Positions 7,944 to 16,801 of a stretch of 64,000 nucleotides of DNA are shown one piece after another. The DNA lies in the NCBI GenBank assembly GCA_037953745.1, contig JBAKBP010003085.1:96817-160816 (forward strand). Direction: 5' to 3'. A program made the position numbers and the translations under genes. Each line of letters starts with the position of its first letter. The first letter of the stretch is position 1. The DNA is from Lithodes maja (lineage: Eukaryota; Arthropoda; Malacostraca; Decapoda; Lithodidae). The notes below the pieces were generated by a model, which saw nothing but the letters and a program-made list of their open reading frames with translations, was not told where the DNA came from and did not search any database.

Positions 7944-10844
7944 TTAGAACTCCTGCTTGGTGTGGTAAGCAGCGAAGCACCCTACAGCACAGAGTGCCAC
8001 CTTGCACTCCACACACTCCGTGGTTGACTTTTTACCTGGGTGCGGCCTCACCCTGCTGTGGTAGCAGACATGGCACCGCTTCTGATTTGTTCTTCCTGCT
8101 GCATTCTGAGGAAAGAAACCAAGCTGGTGCCTAAGCAGGTATGGAGCAGACTGCAAGCGGTCGATAACGGCGGGCCCAGGATGTGCCACTGCCCTCTGTG
8201 GCGTAGCATACTTCTCCAGGAGCTCCGTCAACACCTGCTTTTGGAACCTCCGCAGGCTATTGAACTTCAGGGGTGGGTTCTCATTCCGAAGCCTGTATAT
8301 ATTATAGGCATTCAGAACTGACATGTCCACCATATGCAGAAAGAACTTTTTGTACCATCTGCACGAGGTACGCAGGCAGTCAATGAAGCCTATCTGCATG
8401 TCGGACTTGTCCACCAGCCTCATGTTGACGTTGTAGTCCAGGACAGCATCGGGCTTGGTCACCCTGGCCTGGGTGCGGCGATCCACCTTGCCAGTCTCCA
8501 CCATTTCCCCCTTGTGGATGGTGGTCAGGAGGTTGACCTTCCGCTGGTCGTGCCAGTGGATAGCCAGAATGGGCCCCGACTTCTTCTTGAAGACATCACC
8601 TTTTTTGGTCTTTGCAGGGAAAGTTGGCATGCCCTTCCTTTTCCCTCGTACTGTGCCTACAGTCCCCGTCTTGCGCTCATGCAGGTACTGTGAGAGAGTG
8701 GGGGACGTGTAATAGTTGTCCGTGTAGAGGACGTGATTCTTATGGAAGTAGCGGTCCATCATGGCTTGCACCACTGCTCCGCCAAAGCCAATGAGGGGGT
8801 CCACAAGCACGTCCCCTTCCTTCCCGCTGTAGACCAGGAAGTCCAGGACATAGCCAGTTTGGCAGTCGCACAGCACAAAGAATTTTATGCCAAAGCGATG
8901 TCTTTTTGAGGGGATGTACTGCCGGAAGCTGAGTTTTCCCCGGAACAGCACAAGAGACTCGTCAATGACGACCTTGCGGAAGGGCTTGAAGTAGGAGGTG
9001 AAGCGTTCTCGCATCATCTCATACAACGTCCTAATCTTCCACAGCTTGTCTGGGCGGTGGACGTCGGTGTTGGTGACAAGATGGAGCGCTGCGAGGATAT
9101 CAAGGTACCGGTCGCGAGCCATATATTTCCCGAAGGCAGGGGTTGAAATCAGATCATTGGTGATCCAATAGTCAGGCAACCTATGCTTCCTGACATGAGG
9201 CATTAGCATGGTGAGTGCCAGGAACACCATGAATTCTTTATGAGTCACTGGGGTCCACTTCCTCATATGGCCCTTGGTCACCTTGCCCAAAAAGTGTACC
9301 TGGAATTGGTGCTGCTTGTTTGTCTCTTTGACAACATAGCCTACCACCTCCTCATCAAAGAATGCCTCAAATAGTTCGTGTGGTGGAGCATTGGGGCCTG
9401 CAGGAAAATTGGGGGTAATGCCTGAACCCTCCAGTGCCTCATCAAAAGCTGGCACATCAGGGTTGTATACATCCCCATCAACTATGTCTTGCCACTGAAA
9501 AACGTAGAATGGGTCTTGTCTACGCTGACGAGGAGCTCCAACTGGTGGCCCAGCACGCCCACGGCCAACTCGGGAGGCGCGCGCCCTAGGGTGGCGGCGA
9601 GGGCGTCGGCCAGGGCGGCGGCCAGGGCGGCGGGCAGAAAGACGGGCAGCACGAAGCCGGGCCAAGCGGGTGGGTCGAGGGTCGTCGATGTCCATATATT
9701 CATCGTCATCGTGGTCATCTTGCCCTGACGGTGGACCTATGTAATCATGGCCAGAGTCTTCAGAGAGGTGCCCTTCATCATCAGTGTCGCCCACATAATC
9801 TGGCGGGGAACCAGTGATGCGTGGGCGGCGTGCGGGTGGGCGAGGTGGGGAACGAGTGGCAGGTGAGGCTGTGTCCTCCCGAGGTCCCGGGCTCCTTGGC
9901 CTGCGACGAGTCACAGAAAGCAATGATTCACTTTCACTAGGCCCAGGTATTGGTGATGCGAGCTCAAATACTTCTGCAGGAAGACATGTTGAAGGCGGGA
10001 GAGGTGGGGAGGACCGTGGGGAAAGTTGCGGGGACGTATGGCTGGGGCCGGCCGGGGTGGACGCCGCCGCGGGAGCCTCGAACAAAACTCTCTTACTTTT
10101 CTTAGTTTTCTTAGTATATTTTCTACCTTTCCCCTTTTCGGCAAGAGTATGTCTCCTGTCGGGGGACCTAGGAGGCAAATAGGACGAAAGTGGGGGGTCC
10201 TCAACCCTTGGCAATGGTGGGGGTGGTGGGGAAGAATGCGGGGCATCCGGGTCATCTTGGGTGGCGTGGGTAGATAAGGGAGACAATGGCGGTCGAGAAG
10301 GGTCACCACGCTGACCCTCACTCACAGCCTCATCCTCACCAAGTATTTTAGCTTGTTCCCTAGCTGCCACGGCCGCCTTTTCAAGTATTTTTAGCTTGTA
10401 GAAATGTAGCTTGAAAGGCGATTTACCTGGGGAAGGGCTTGGAGTCGTGTCACTTATGCGAAATTTGGTGAGTGACCTTGAACTCTCCCACTCACTCACT
10501 CTCGCAAGTTCACTTTCTTTAGGTAAACCAGCTTCCTCAACAACTGGTACATTACCTTCATCACTCTCATCACTGTCAAATTCTCTCGCAAATCCCAGGA
10601 ATTGTTCTTTATCACTCTCATGGCCATAATCACTCGACTTATAATTACTCGAGTGGTCACTCACTTCTTCATCAATTTTATGCTTGGCATCAGCTTTCTC
10701 ATAAAGTCTCAAAGTCGTCTCAATACCTCCGGGAGATAACACATTTAGGCGATGGCGTCGGGGTAAGGCACGACGCACTAGCAAGGGCGTCGTAGGAAGC
10801 CCGATGTCGGACACGGCGGAATCACTATTTGGTGTACTGTCCAT
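7944..10844 (-). CDS. piggyBac transposase, 966 aa, with long disordered N terminus and C-terminal zinc finger
   Basis: DDE-type transposase that would excise and insert the element at TTAA. Residues 1 to about 470 are low-complexity: acidic and Ser-rich, then Pro-rich, then an Arg-rich stretch near residues 400-430. The catalytic domain (about 480-850) shows VIDESLVLFRG with Asp628, YTDNYYTSP with Asp709 and RLVDKSDMQ with Asp812/815. The spacings of 81 and 103 match the classical piggyBac 268/346/447 triad. The last ~45 residues hold a Cys/His cluster (CHVC...CVECK...C...C...H), the cysteine-rich domain that binds transposon ends in piggyBac. At 966 aa it exceeds the ~600 aa of the insect enzyme because of the N terminus. 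No internal stop. ATG at 10844 sits about 190 bp inside the right end. Confidence 0.93.
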   Translation of the reverse strand: MDSTPNSDSAVSDIGLPTTPLLVRRALPRRHRLNVLSPGGIETTLRLYEKADAKHKIDEEVSDHSSNYKSSDYGHESDKEQFLGFAREFDSDESDEGNVPVVEEAGLPKESELARVSEWESSRSLTKFRISDTTPSPSPGKSPFKLHFYKLKILEKAAVAAREQAKILGEDEAVSEGQRGDPSRPPLSPLSTHATQDDPDAPHSSPPPPPLPRVEDPPLSSYLPPRSPDRRHTLAEKGKGRKYTKKTKKSKRVLFEAPAAASTPAGPSHTSPQLSPRSSPPLPPSTCLPAEVFELASPIPGPSESESLLSVTRRRPRSPGPREDTASPATRSPPRPPARRPRITGSPPDYVGDTDDEGHLSEDSGHDYIGPPSGQDDHDDDEYMDIDDPRPTRLARLRAARLSARRPGRRPGRRPRRHPRARASRVGRGRAGPPVGAPRQRRQDPFYVFQWQDIVDGDVYNPDVPAFDEALEGSGITPNFPAGPNAPPHELFEAFFDEEVVGYVVKETNKQHQFQVHFLGKVTKGHMRKWTPVTHKEFMVFLALTMLMPHVRKHRLPDYWITNDLISTPAFGKYMARDRYLDILAALHLVTNTDVHRPDKLWKIRTLYEMMRERFTSYFKPFRKVVIDESLVLFRGKLSFRQYIPSKRHRFGIKFFVLCDCQTGYVLDFLVYSGKEGDVLVDPLIGFGGAVVQAMMDRYFHKNHVLYTDNYYTSPTLSQYLHERKTGTVGTVRGKRKGMPTFPAKTKKGDVFKKKSGPILAIHWHDQRKVNLLTTIHKGEMVETGKVDRRTQARVTKPDAVLDYNVNMRLVDKSDMQIGFIDCLRTSCRWYKKFFLHMVDMSVLNAYNIYRLRNENPPLKFNSLRRFQKQVLTELLEKYATPQRAVAHPGPAVIDRLQSAPYLLRHQLGFFPQNAAGRTNQKRCHVCYHSRVRPHPGKKSTTECVECKVALCAVGCFAAYHTKQEF

Positions 10845-10960
10845 GATGGCGTCGGGCTAGATACTGTTGTTGTGGCGTCGTTGACGCCGGGTGGCGCCAC
10901 CTACCGCCCCATGATAACAAAATGTGCGCGCGGCTTTCGAAAATCAAGCACGAAAGCAAG

Positions 10961-11031
10961 GGGCGTACATGAGGCCATCCGGGTTGCGCGGGCCGAGTAT
11001 GTTATGGGCGTATATGAGGTCATCCGGGTTG
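10961..11031. repeat. Two 26-bp subterminal direct repeats at the transposase-proximal end of piggyBac copy 1
   Basis: GGGCGTACATGAGGCCATCC... at 10961-10986 and its copy at 11006-11031 differ at two positions and are 45 bp apart. The second ends at the terminal inverted repeat. The same duplicated motif lies at the left end of copy 3 (about 45974-46046) and in weaker form in the MITEs at 11042 and 28329. Such repeats are plausible transposase-binding sites; this role is inferred. Confidence 0.8.
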
Positions 11032-11321
11032 GAGGGGTTAACCCTCTCACCACGGATGGCCTCTTGAACGCCCATAAAAAAGCATGTAACAGATACCCGG
11101 ATGGTCTCTTAAACACCCATGACGTCACAGCCTGTGAGCTTGCTGTGCACGGCGTCGGTCCGACGCATGTAAACAACAGCCGGCTGGACCGACGCTCCGC
11201 ATCTCCGGCCACAAGAAGAAGAGCGTCGCTTGTTCTTGTATTTACCTAATTTACCTAATTGTATTTACCTAATTGTAGTTTACAGGAGTTGAGCTAAGCT
11301 CGTGTTGTCCCGTCTCTCAGT

Positions 11322-11643
11322 CTACTTTTTATCCAATTTTTTCTTGAAAATATGGATGTTCCTTGCCCCTACCACCTCCTCCTCCAGCCCATTCCATTTG
11401 TCAATACATCTATAGGGGAAGCTAAACTTCCTGATATCGTTCTTGCAGGTAGGTCTTTTTACTTTGTAGCTGTGGCCTCTAGTTATTCCTGTATCCATAA
11501 TTAATATATCCTCCCTATCCAGCCTCTCCAGCCCCCGGGCACATTTGTACATCATTATCATGTCTCCCCTCTCTCTCCTCTCTTTTAGACTCGGTAGATT
11601 TAATTTGTCTAGCCTCCCTTCATATGGCAGTTCTCTGAGACTT
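11322..11643 (-). pseudogene. LINE-C2 RT, C-terminal part
   Basis: Reads ...PSLRELPYEGRLDKLNLPSL, RRERGDMIMMYKCARGLE, TRGHSYKVKRPTCK, FSFPYRCIDKWNGLEEEVV, ending at a stop at 11322. It is the same C-terminal module seen in LINE-H (17560-17911) and LINE-G (27390-27700). It continues the RT interrupted at 14775. Confidence 0.8.
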
Positions 11644-11649
11644 GGAACC

Positions 11650-14600
11650 CTCAAGGGTTCAGGGTTCAGGTAACAAGGGTAACAGGGGAGTAGGGTACGG
11701 ACTGGAGGAGCGGGATGGTGTAATTGCTGAAGGAATGGTAGATGGATTAAGGATTATGTTTAGTAATGTGGATGTGTTTACTCAGGACAAGAAAAGAGAA
11801 CTGATATGTAGGATGCAGGATGAAGAGGAAAAACCTGATGTCATAGCCCTACAGGAAGTAAGACCAAAAAATGTTAGAATTGAAAGGGAACTGGTGGAAT
11901 ATAGTTTGGAGGGTTTTGAGTTATATGAGAGAAATGCTATTGGAGCAGAGGTTGGAAGAGGACTGTTTATTTATGTAAGAAAAGAGCTCAAGGTTAATGA
12001 GGTGGATATGAGACAGCAGTATTGTGAGTATTTGTGTATTGAAGTAAAATGTGTAAAAGGATCAATTCTAATTGCCTCTATATATAGAAGCCCAAATAAT
12101 AGCAGGGGAGAGGATGATAACCTACTGAAAGTAATGGAGGAGATAGATAATAGAGAGAACAAATATAAAATTTTGATTGGAGATTTCAATTTGCCAAGGA
12201 TCAACTGGGCAAATTGTACTACTCCAGCGGGACAGGGTAGCCTGGAAAATAAGTTTATAGAGAAAGTGAGAGATTGTTTTTTAACGCAACATATTGTAGA
12301 GATGACAAGATATAGAGATGGGACGCAGGGGAGTGTACTTGATTTGATTTTTAGCAATGAAGAGGATATAGTGGAACATGTTAATGTGGATAGCCCTATA
12401 GGTCGTAGTGACCATGCCTGTATAAGCTTTAGTTGTAACATTAAATCGGAGAGGGATAATAGAAGCAATAGAAAAATATATATGTATGATAGAGCAGATT
12501 ATGAGCTGCTGAGACGGTGTTTGGACATTGACTGGGGGGAATATTTGAACGGTGAAGACGCTGAAGGAATGTGGAGGAAAATTAGAGTCAAACTGGAGAA
12601 TGCTGTATCCAAAAGTGTACCAGTAAGGGAATATAAGGATAAAACAAAATTGAGGAAAAGAACTAACCCAGAATTGCCAATGAAAAGAAAGCTTTGGATA
12701 TTGATTAGAAGAAAGAAACGATTGTGGGAAAGATTAAAATTGTTAAAAAAGAACAGGGGGTCTAGTATAGAGGCTAAGGAAGTGGATCTGGAACGTAGAC
12801 AAATAAACAATAAAATAAGGTGGGAAACAAGGAGGGGGGTGAAGGAGAGGGAGAGAGAGATAGCTAGAAATGTGAAGGATAATCCAAAAATATTCTGGAA
12901 GTACATTCAGGAAAAGTTAACAAGAAGAGTAGGGATCCCAGAGCTGGTGGGGGGGTTGAATGATGGGAGTAGAGCGGAGACTGATAAGGAGAAAGCAGAG
13001 GTGCTGGGGAAATACTTTGGGGGGGTACTAACAGTGGAGTCGGAGGATGCAGTGCCTACTATTCCCATCAAACAGGCGCCGGCACTGGAACTAGTAGAGT
13101 TTTCCCATGCTAGAATAAGAAGGGCTATAGAAAAAATGAACAGAAGTAAGTCACCGGGACCGGATGGGATACACCCAAGAATCATAAAGGAAGGAGGGGA
13201 GATGTTAGTAGAGCCATTGAAAATGTTATTTGAGGTATCGTTTAATACAGGACAAATCCCGATGGACTGGAGAGAGGCGAACATAACAGCTATATTTAAG
13301 AAGGGAAAGAGAAATGACCCAGGGAATTATAGACCAGTCAGTTTGACAAGTGTTGTGTGTAAACTAATGGAAACGGTAATTAGAGAAGGAATAATGGATC
13401 ATATGAAGTCAAACCAACTTTTCAGTGGGAGACAGTTCGGATTCTTGCCGGGGAGGTCGACGGTACTACAGCTAATTAAGGTGGTAGATGATTGGATGCA
13501 AATTCTAGAAGATGGTGATGTAATAGACGTGGTATATTGCGATTTTATGAAGGCCTTCGATAAGGTCCCACATAAAAGGTTAATAGAGAAAGTTAGAAGC
13601 TATAATATAGGGGAGAAATGTGTGAAATGGATAGAAGCCTTCCTGAAAGATCGGAGACAGAGGGTATTGGTGAATGGAATAGGCTCGGGGTGGAGGGAAA
13701 TTACAAGTGGGGTACCTCAGGGATCTGTGTTGGGACCACTGCTGTTCGTTATATTTATCAACGACTTGCCTGAAGTTATAACTAATGGAAGTGAGGTATA
13801 CCTGTACGCGGATGACACTAAACTGTATAGAAGAGTGAGGAGTAAGGAAGATATGGGTTTGCTTCAAGGAGATGTGGAGGACATGAAGGGATGGTCTGAG
13901 CATTGGTTAATGCCTTTTCATCCAAAAAAATGCAAGTACATGCGGATTGGGACCAGCAAGATAGACAAGGTAGGATACAGTATGTATGAAGCGATGGAGG
14001 AAGTGAGTGCAGAAAAGGATATAGGAGTAGTGATAGACAATAAGTTAAATTTCTCAGAACATTTAGCGGAAAAGATAAACAAAGCCAATAGAATTGTAGG
14101 GCTGATAAGGAGGACATTTGTGTCACTTGACGAAGAAATCTTCAGGAATCTATATACAGCGCTGGTTAGGCCGCACCTGGAATATGCAAACCAGGTGTGG
14201 GCTCCATATATGGTAAAGGATATAGAAGCAGTGGAGAAAGTGCAGAGGAGAGCTAGCAAGCTGGTACCAACGTTGAAGAACGCAGGCTATGAGCAGAGGT
14301 TGAGGACACTGGGGCTTCCGACACTGGCATATAGGAGAAAGAGAGGGGATATGATAGAGACTTTTAAGATAGTGTCAGGAAAGTACGATGAGGATGTGTG
14401 TGAAGGTATCTTCTTGATGCGGGAGGGAACAAGAACGAGAGGACACTCTAAGAAAATTTACAAAGAAAGAAATAGGCTTGAGAAGGCAAAGAACTCATTT
14501 TGTGATAGAGTGGTAAATGAGTGGAACGCACTGCCCCAGTATGTAGTCGATTCCGAATCAATAAGGGAGTTTGAAAGTAATCTTGATAAAGCATGGGGAA

Positions 14601-14774
14601 GACAAGATTTGAAGTTTGATTATAAAACAAAAATACAGAATAGTAAAAAGGTTGCGTCTGCTACCGCCGCCGCCAACACCGTGAACGACCGCAGCAGTGC
14701 AAGTACTGGTACTGAGCTGGATACACAGGCATAGTTTGCCTTTTTCCAGAGGATCTACTGTAAGAAACTGTAAG
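11650..14774 (+). mobile_element. LINE-C1: CR1-group LINE inserted head-on into LINE-C2
   Basis: GGAACC at 11644-11649 is repeated at 14775-14780, and joining there restores the LINE-C2 reading, so I take it as a 6-bp target duplication. The 3' end is a short imperfect repeat (ACTGTAAGAAACTGTAA) rather than poly(A). The 5' end has no ORF1 and may be truncated. This is the innermost of five nested elements: DIRS, LINE-B, MITE, LINE-C2, LINE-C1. Confidence 0.8.
11735..14734 (+). CDS. LINE-C1 ORF2: endonuclease and reverse transcriptase, intact ~1,000 aa
   Basis: The N terminus is an apurinic-type endonuclease: MFSNVDVFTQDKK, then PDVIALQEVRPK, IASIYRSPNN, IGDFNLPRINW (near residue 149) and GRSDHACISF (near residue 224). 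RT follows with KSPGPDGIHPR, NYRPVSLTSVVCK, a DFMKAFDKVPHKRL motif, SGVPQGSVLGPLLF and YADD at residues 691-694. The C terminus has EYANQVWAPY, RASKLVPTLK and WNALPQYV modules. No stop or frameshift interrupts it. ATG at 11735 is the first in frame, and the frame is open further upstream into the target duplication, so the natural start is uncertain. CR1/L2 group by motifs; clade not resolved. Confidence 0.88.
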   Translation: MVDGLRIMFSNVDVFTQDKKRELICRMQDEEEKPDVIALQEVRPKNVRIERELVEYSLEGFELYERNAIGAEVGRGLFIYVRKELKVNEVDMRQQYCEYLCIEVKCVKGSILIASIYRSPNNSRGEDDNLLKVMEEIDNRENKYKILIGDFNLPRINWANCTTPAGQGSLENKFIEKVRDCFLTQHIVEMTRYRDGTQGSVLDLIFSNEEDIVEHVNVDSPIGRSDHACISFSCNIKSERDNRSNRKIYMYDRADYELLRRCLDIDWGEYLNGEDAEGMWRKIRVKLENAVSKSVPVREYKDKTKLRKRTNPELPMKRKLWILIRRKKRLWERLKLLKKNRGSSIEAKEVDLERRQINNKIRWETRRGVKEREREIARNVKDNPKIFWKYIQEKLTRRVGIPELVGGLNDGSRAETDKEKAEVLGKYFGGVLTVESEDAVPTIPIKQAPALELVEFSHARIRRAIEKMNRSKSPGPDGIHPRIIKEGGEMLVEPLKMLFEVSFNTGQIPMDWREANITAIFKKGKRNDPGNYRPVSLTSVVCKLMETVIREGIMDHMKSNQLFSGRQFGFLPGRSTVLQLIKVVDDWMQILEDGDVIDVVYCDFMKAFDKVPHKRLIEKVRSYNIGEKCVKWIEAFLKDRRQRVLVNGIGSGWREITSGVPQGSVLGPLLFVIFINDLPEVITNGSEVYLYADDTKLYRRVRSKEDMGLLQGDVEDMKGWSEHWLMPFHPKKCKYMRIGTSKIDKVGYSMYEAMEEVSAEKDIGVVIDNKLNFSEHLAEKINKANRIVGLIRRTFVSLDEEIFRNLYTALVRPHLEYANQVWAPYMVKDIEAVEKVQRRASKLVPTLKNAGYEQRLRTLGLPTLAYRRKRGDMIETFKIVSGKYDEDVCEGIFLMREGTRTRGHSKKIYKERNRLEKAKNSFCDRVVNEWNALPQYVVDSESIREFESNLDKAWGRQDLKFDYKTKIQNSKKVASATAAANTVNDRSSASTGTELDTQA

Positions 14775-15858
14775 GAACCAATCTAGTGACTGCTCTCTGG
14801 ATTCTTTCTAACTTGTGAATATGCTTCTTTAGATGCGGGGACCACACCACTGCTGCATACTCCAATCTTGGTCTAATCATACTCTTCATAATTTTCGCTA
14901 CCATGGTCTCATCCAAGTAGTTCAGAGCAACTTTCATATTCCCGGCCATTGCATACATTCCGCTAAAGAGCTTGTTAATATGTTTCTCTGGCGACAAATT
15001 ATCTTGTATAATCAACCCTAAATCTTTTTCTTTTTCGGCCTTGCTAATTATATTATCTCCCATCCTGTACTCCCAATTTGGTCTATTCACACTTCTTCCC
15101 ATATTTAACACATGGCATTTACTTATATTAAATTTCATTTTCCACTTGGTGCTCCATTCGTATATTTTATCTAAATCCCCTTGCAGCTCCTCACAACTAC
15201 TTTTATTTGTTATTTGTCTCATAATTTTTACGTCATCTGCAAACATTGACATGTAAGAGTTTATGCCTATCGGCAGGTCATTCACGTACATAAGGAACAT
15301 GAGAGGTGCCAACACAGATCCCTGCGGCACACCACTCTCAACTTTCCGCCACGATGAGTAAGTTCCTCTAATGTTGGTCCTCATTTCCCTATCCGTTAAA
15401 TAACTCTCCATCCATTTCAGCAAACTCCCCCTGACACATCCTAGCATCTCAAGCTTAGATAACAATCTCTTATGTGGTACCTTATCGAATGCTTTGGAAA
15501 GGTCTAAGTAGACGCAGTCCACCCATCCGCCTTTTTCTTGGAGTACATCTATCACCCTACTGTAATAACATAGCAAACTGGTAACACAAGATGTCCCTTC
15601 TCTGAATCCAAATTGCTTTGGGGTTATTATCTTCTTTCTCTCCAACATTTTCATCCATCTCTTCCTAATTAGCTTTTCACAAATCTTGCATACAATACTA
15701 GTAAGTGAAACTGGTCTATAGTTTAGAGGGTCCTCAGGGTTTCCATTCTTGTATATCGGAATGATATTAGCTCTTTTCCATTCAACAGGAACCTGTCCTT
15801 TATCTAAGGAAGCTTGAATTATGTCCCTCACTGGCTCTACTAATTGTTCTGCACACTC
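14755..15858 (-). pseudogene. LINE-C2 RT, N-terminal part (5'-truncated)
   Basis: Starts within RT at ECAEQLVEPVRDIIQ. It shows EWKRANIIPIYKNG, NYRPVSLTSIVCKICEK, QFGFREGTSCVTSLL, WVDCVYLDLSKAFDKVPHK, SGVPQGSVLAPLMFL and FADDVKIM. It is cut after RAVTRLVP by LINE-C1 at 14774, and the remainder lies at 11322-11643. No stop in this portion. Confidence 0.82.
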
Positions 15859-16146
15859 CTGTGTGCCTGTATGTTGTTGTTAAGTATCGAAAAGTGGTGT
15901 AAAGTGGCTGTTTTGGCCATAAAGTTATCTCCAATGAAATCATCATCACAGCTCAACCAGTTGACTTAGAGAGCTCTACTTAATGCCATTCTACAGGTAA
16001 ATAACACAGCTACGCTTGGGGATGCGCGGGAATGCGGGAAGCAGTCTGATTAACGAATATACGGTAGCCTAGCCTAGACGTTTTTCGGCCAAAACAGCCG
16101 GATTTCGAGGAATATATATATAATACATAGCCGGGGCTGGAGGGTT

Positions 16147-16172
16147 AAAAAAAAAAAAAAAAAAAAAAAAAA
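16147..16172 (+). other. Poly(A) run interpreted as the 3' tail of LINE-B
   Basis: About 26 A, beginning inside the TTAA that ends the MITE and followed at once by resumed DIRS coding sequence. It has the right orientation and place for the LINE-B tail, separated from its body by 9.4 kb of TTAA elements. Confidence 0.6.
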
Positions 16173-16801
16173 CGTTTAATATTGGAGAGCAACAGATATT
16201 TTCCGCTATTGCCGGCAAAAAAATTATGGCCCATACCAAAATTAATCCACAACTTACTAGCGGTCTGGGCGAAGAGGGAAATGTTGCACTCGGTAATGTC
16301 ATGGACCTCTCCTCCGCCGACGGTATGGGTAGACACGGATGCGTCAGGAACGATAGGTTGGGGTTTTCAGTCTAACCAAGGGCACCAGGGTCAAGGGCTT
16401 TGGTCCCATTTAGAAATCTCCCACATCAATGTCAAGGAATTACTAGTCCCCTTATATTTCCTTCAGGCTCACGGCTATACTTTACAGGGCAAGTCGGTGG
16501 CCTTCAGAATGGACAATCTGAATGCGGTTCACTGTATTCAGAAACAAGGGTCAACGAGATCTCGGAAGATGCTAAACGTGTCAGAAGAGATTTTTACTCT
16601 AGCCAACAGGCTGGACATTCATCTTCATGCATCTTATCTCCCAGGCGTAGCAAACGTCTGGGCAGACGCTCTGTCTCGGAGACAGAGCACAACAGTAGAA
16701 TGGGCGCTCAAGTAACCCATTTTCAACCAAATGATTGCAGAGCTTTACCATCCACAAGTGGATCTGTTCGCGTCCAAGGAGACTCACAGACTTTTGTTAC
16801 A
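16173..16801 (+). pseudogene. DIRS RNase H region (part C of the RT/RH ORF)
   Basis: The frame resumes with LPAKKLWPIPKLIHNLL, then WVDTDASGTIGWGFQ (first RNase H Asp), HINVKELLVPLYFL (Glu), FRMDNLNAVHCIQKQG (Asp) and GVANVWADALSR (Asp). This is the arrangement of DIRS RNase H. After a stretch PQVDLFASKETHRL, which in DIRS opens the methyltransferase-like segment, the reading is cut by LINE-H near 16802 and continues at 18072. No internal stop in this part. Confidence 0.82.

Larger units (their letters stand above)
6756..11037 (-). mobile_element. piggyBac transposon copy 1 (complete, 4.28 kb)
   Basis: Bounded by TTAA at 6752-6755 and 11038-11041. The left end reads CCCTCCAGCCCCGG and the right end, on its complement, CCCCTCCAACCCGG, an imperfect terminal inverted repeat. 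It encodes a full transposase on the minus strand (7944-10844). The transposase 3' side carries a 177-bp tandem array, and the right end carries two 26-bp subterminal repeats. All parts expected of an autonomous piggyBac are present. The sequence is very close to copy 3 (45969 on) and clearly diverged from copy 2 (33028-37234). Confidence 0.93.
11236..15858 (-). mobile_element. LINE-C2: CR1-group LINE, 5'-truncated, inserted in the MITE and itself split by LINE-C1
   Basis: The 3' end lies at the left as TTGTATTTACC/TAATTTACC units. On the minus strand these are tandem AATTAGGTAAATAC-type repeats preceded by a small GAGC/GCTC hairpin, the 3' signature of this LINE family (also at 18001-18070, 27705-27780 and 30047-30102). 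Coding sequence runs 15858 to 14755, jumps over LINE-C1 (11650-14774) and ends at 11322. The 5' edge at ECAEQLVEP is inside RT. Confidence 0.8.
11042..16144. mobile_element. TTAA MITE, split by LINE-C2/C1; abuts piggyBac copy 1
   Basis: Left part 11042-11235 starts CCCTCTCACCACGGATGG and contains the ...CGGATGG.CTCTT.AA..CCCAT subterminal repeat twice. Right part 15859-16144 ends ...CCGGGGCTGGAGGG before TTAA 16145-16148. The intact relative at 28836-29284 matches both parts in order (GTCGGTCCGACGCATG..., then TGTGTGCCTGTATG..., then GTAGCCTAGGC), proving they are one element. Without the LINE it would be about 0.5 kb. It shares its left TTAA (11038-11041) with piggyBac copy 1, so the two elements lie back to back. 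Confidence 0.85.
5564..16171 (+). mobile_element. LINE-B: 5'-truncated LINE (CR1/Jockey group) with poly(A) tail, split by two TTAA elements
   Basis: RT coding sequence runs to 6697, followed by a short 3' UTR to the TTAA at 6752-6755. The far side of that TTAA is at 16145-16148 and leads straight into a run of A (16147-16172), which I take as the poly(A) tail of this LINE. The 9.4 kb between is a piggyBac copy plus a MITE. The 5' edge is set where DIRS coding stops, within about 15 bp. No target-site duplication was identified. Confidence 0.65.
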
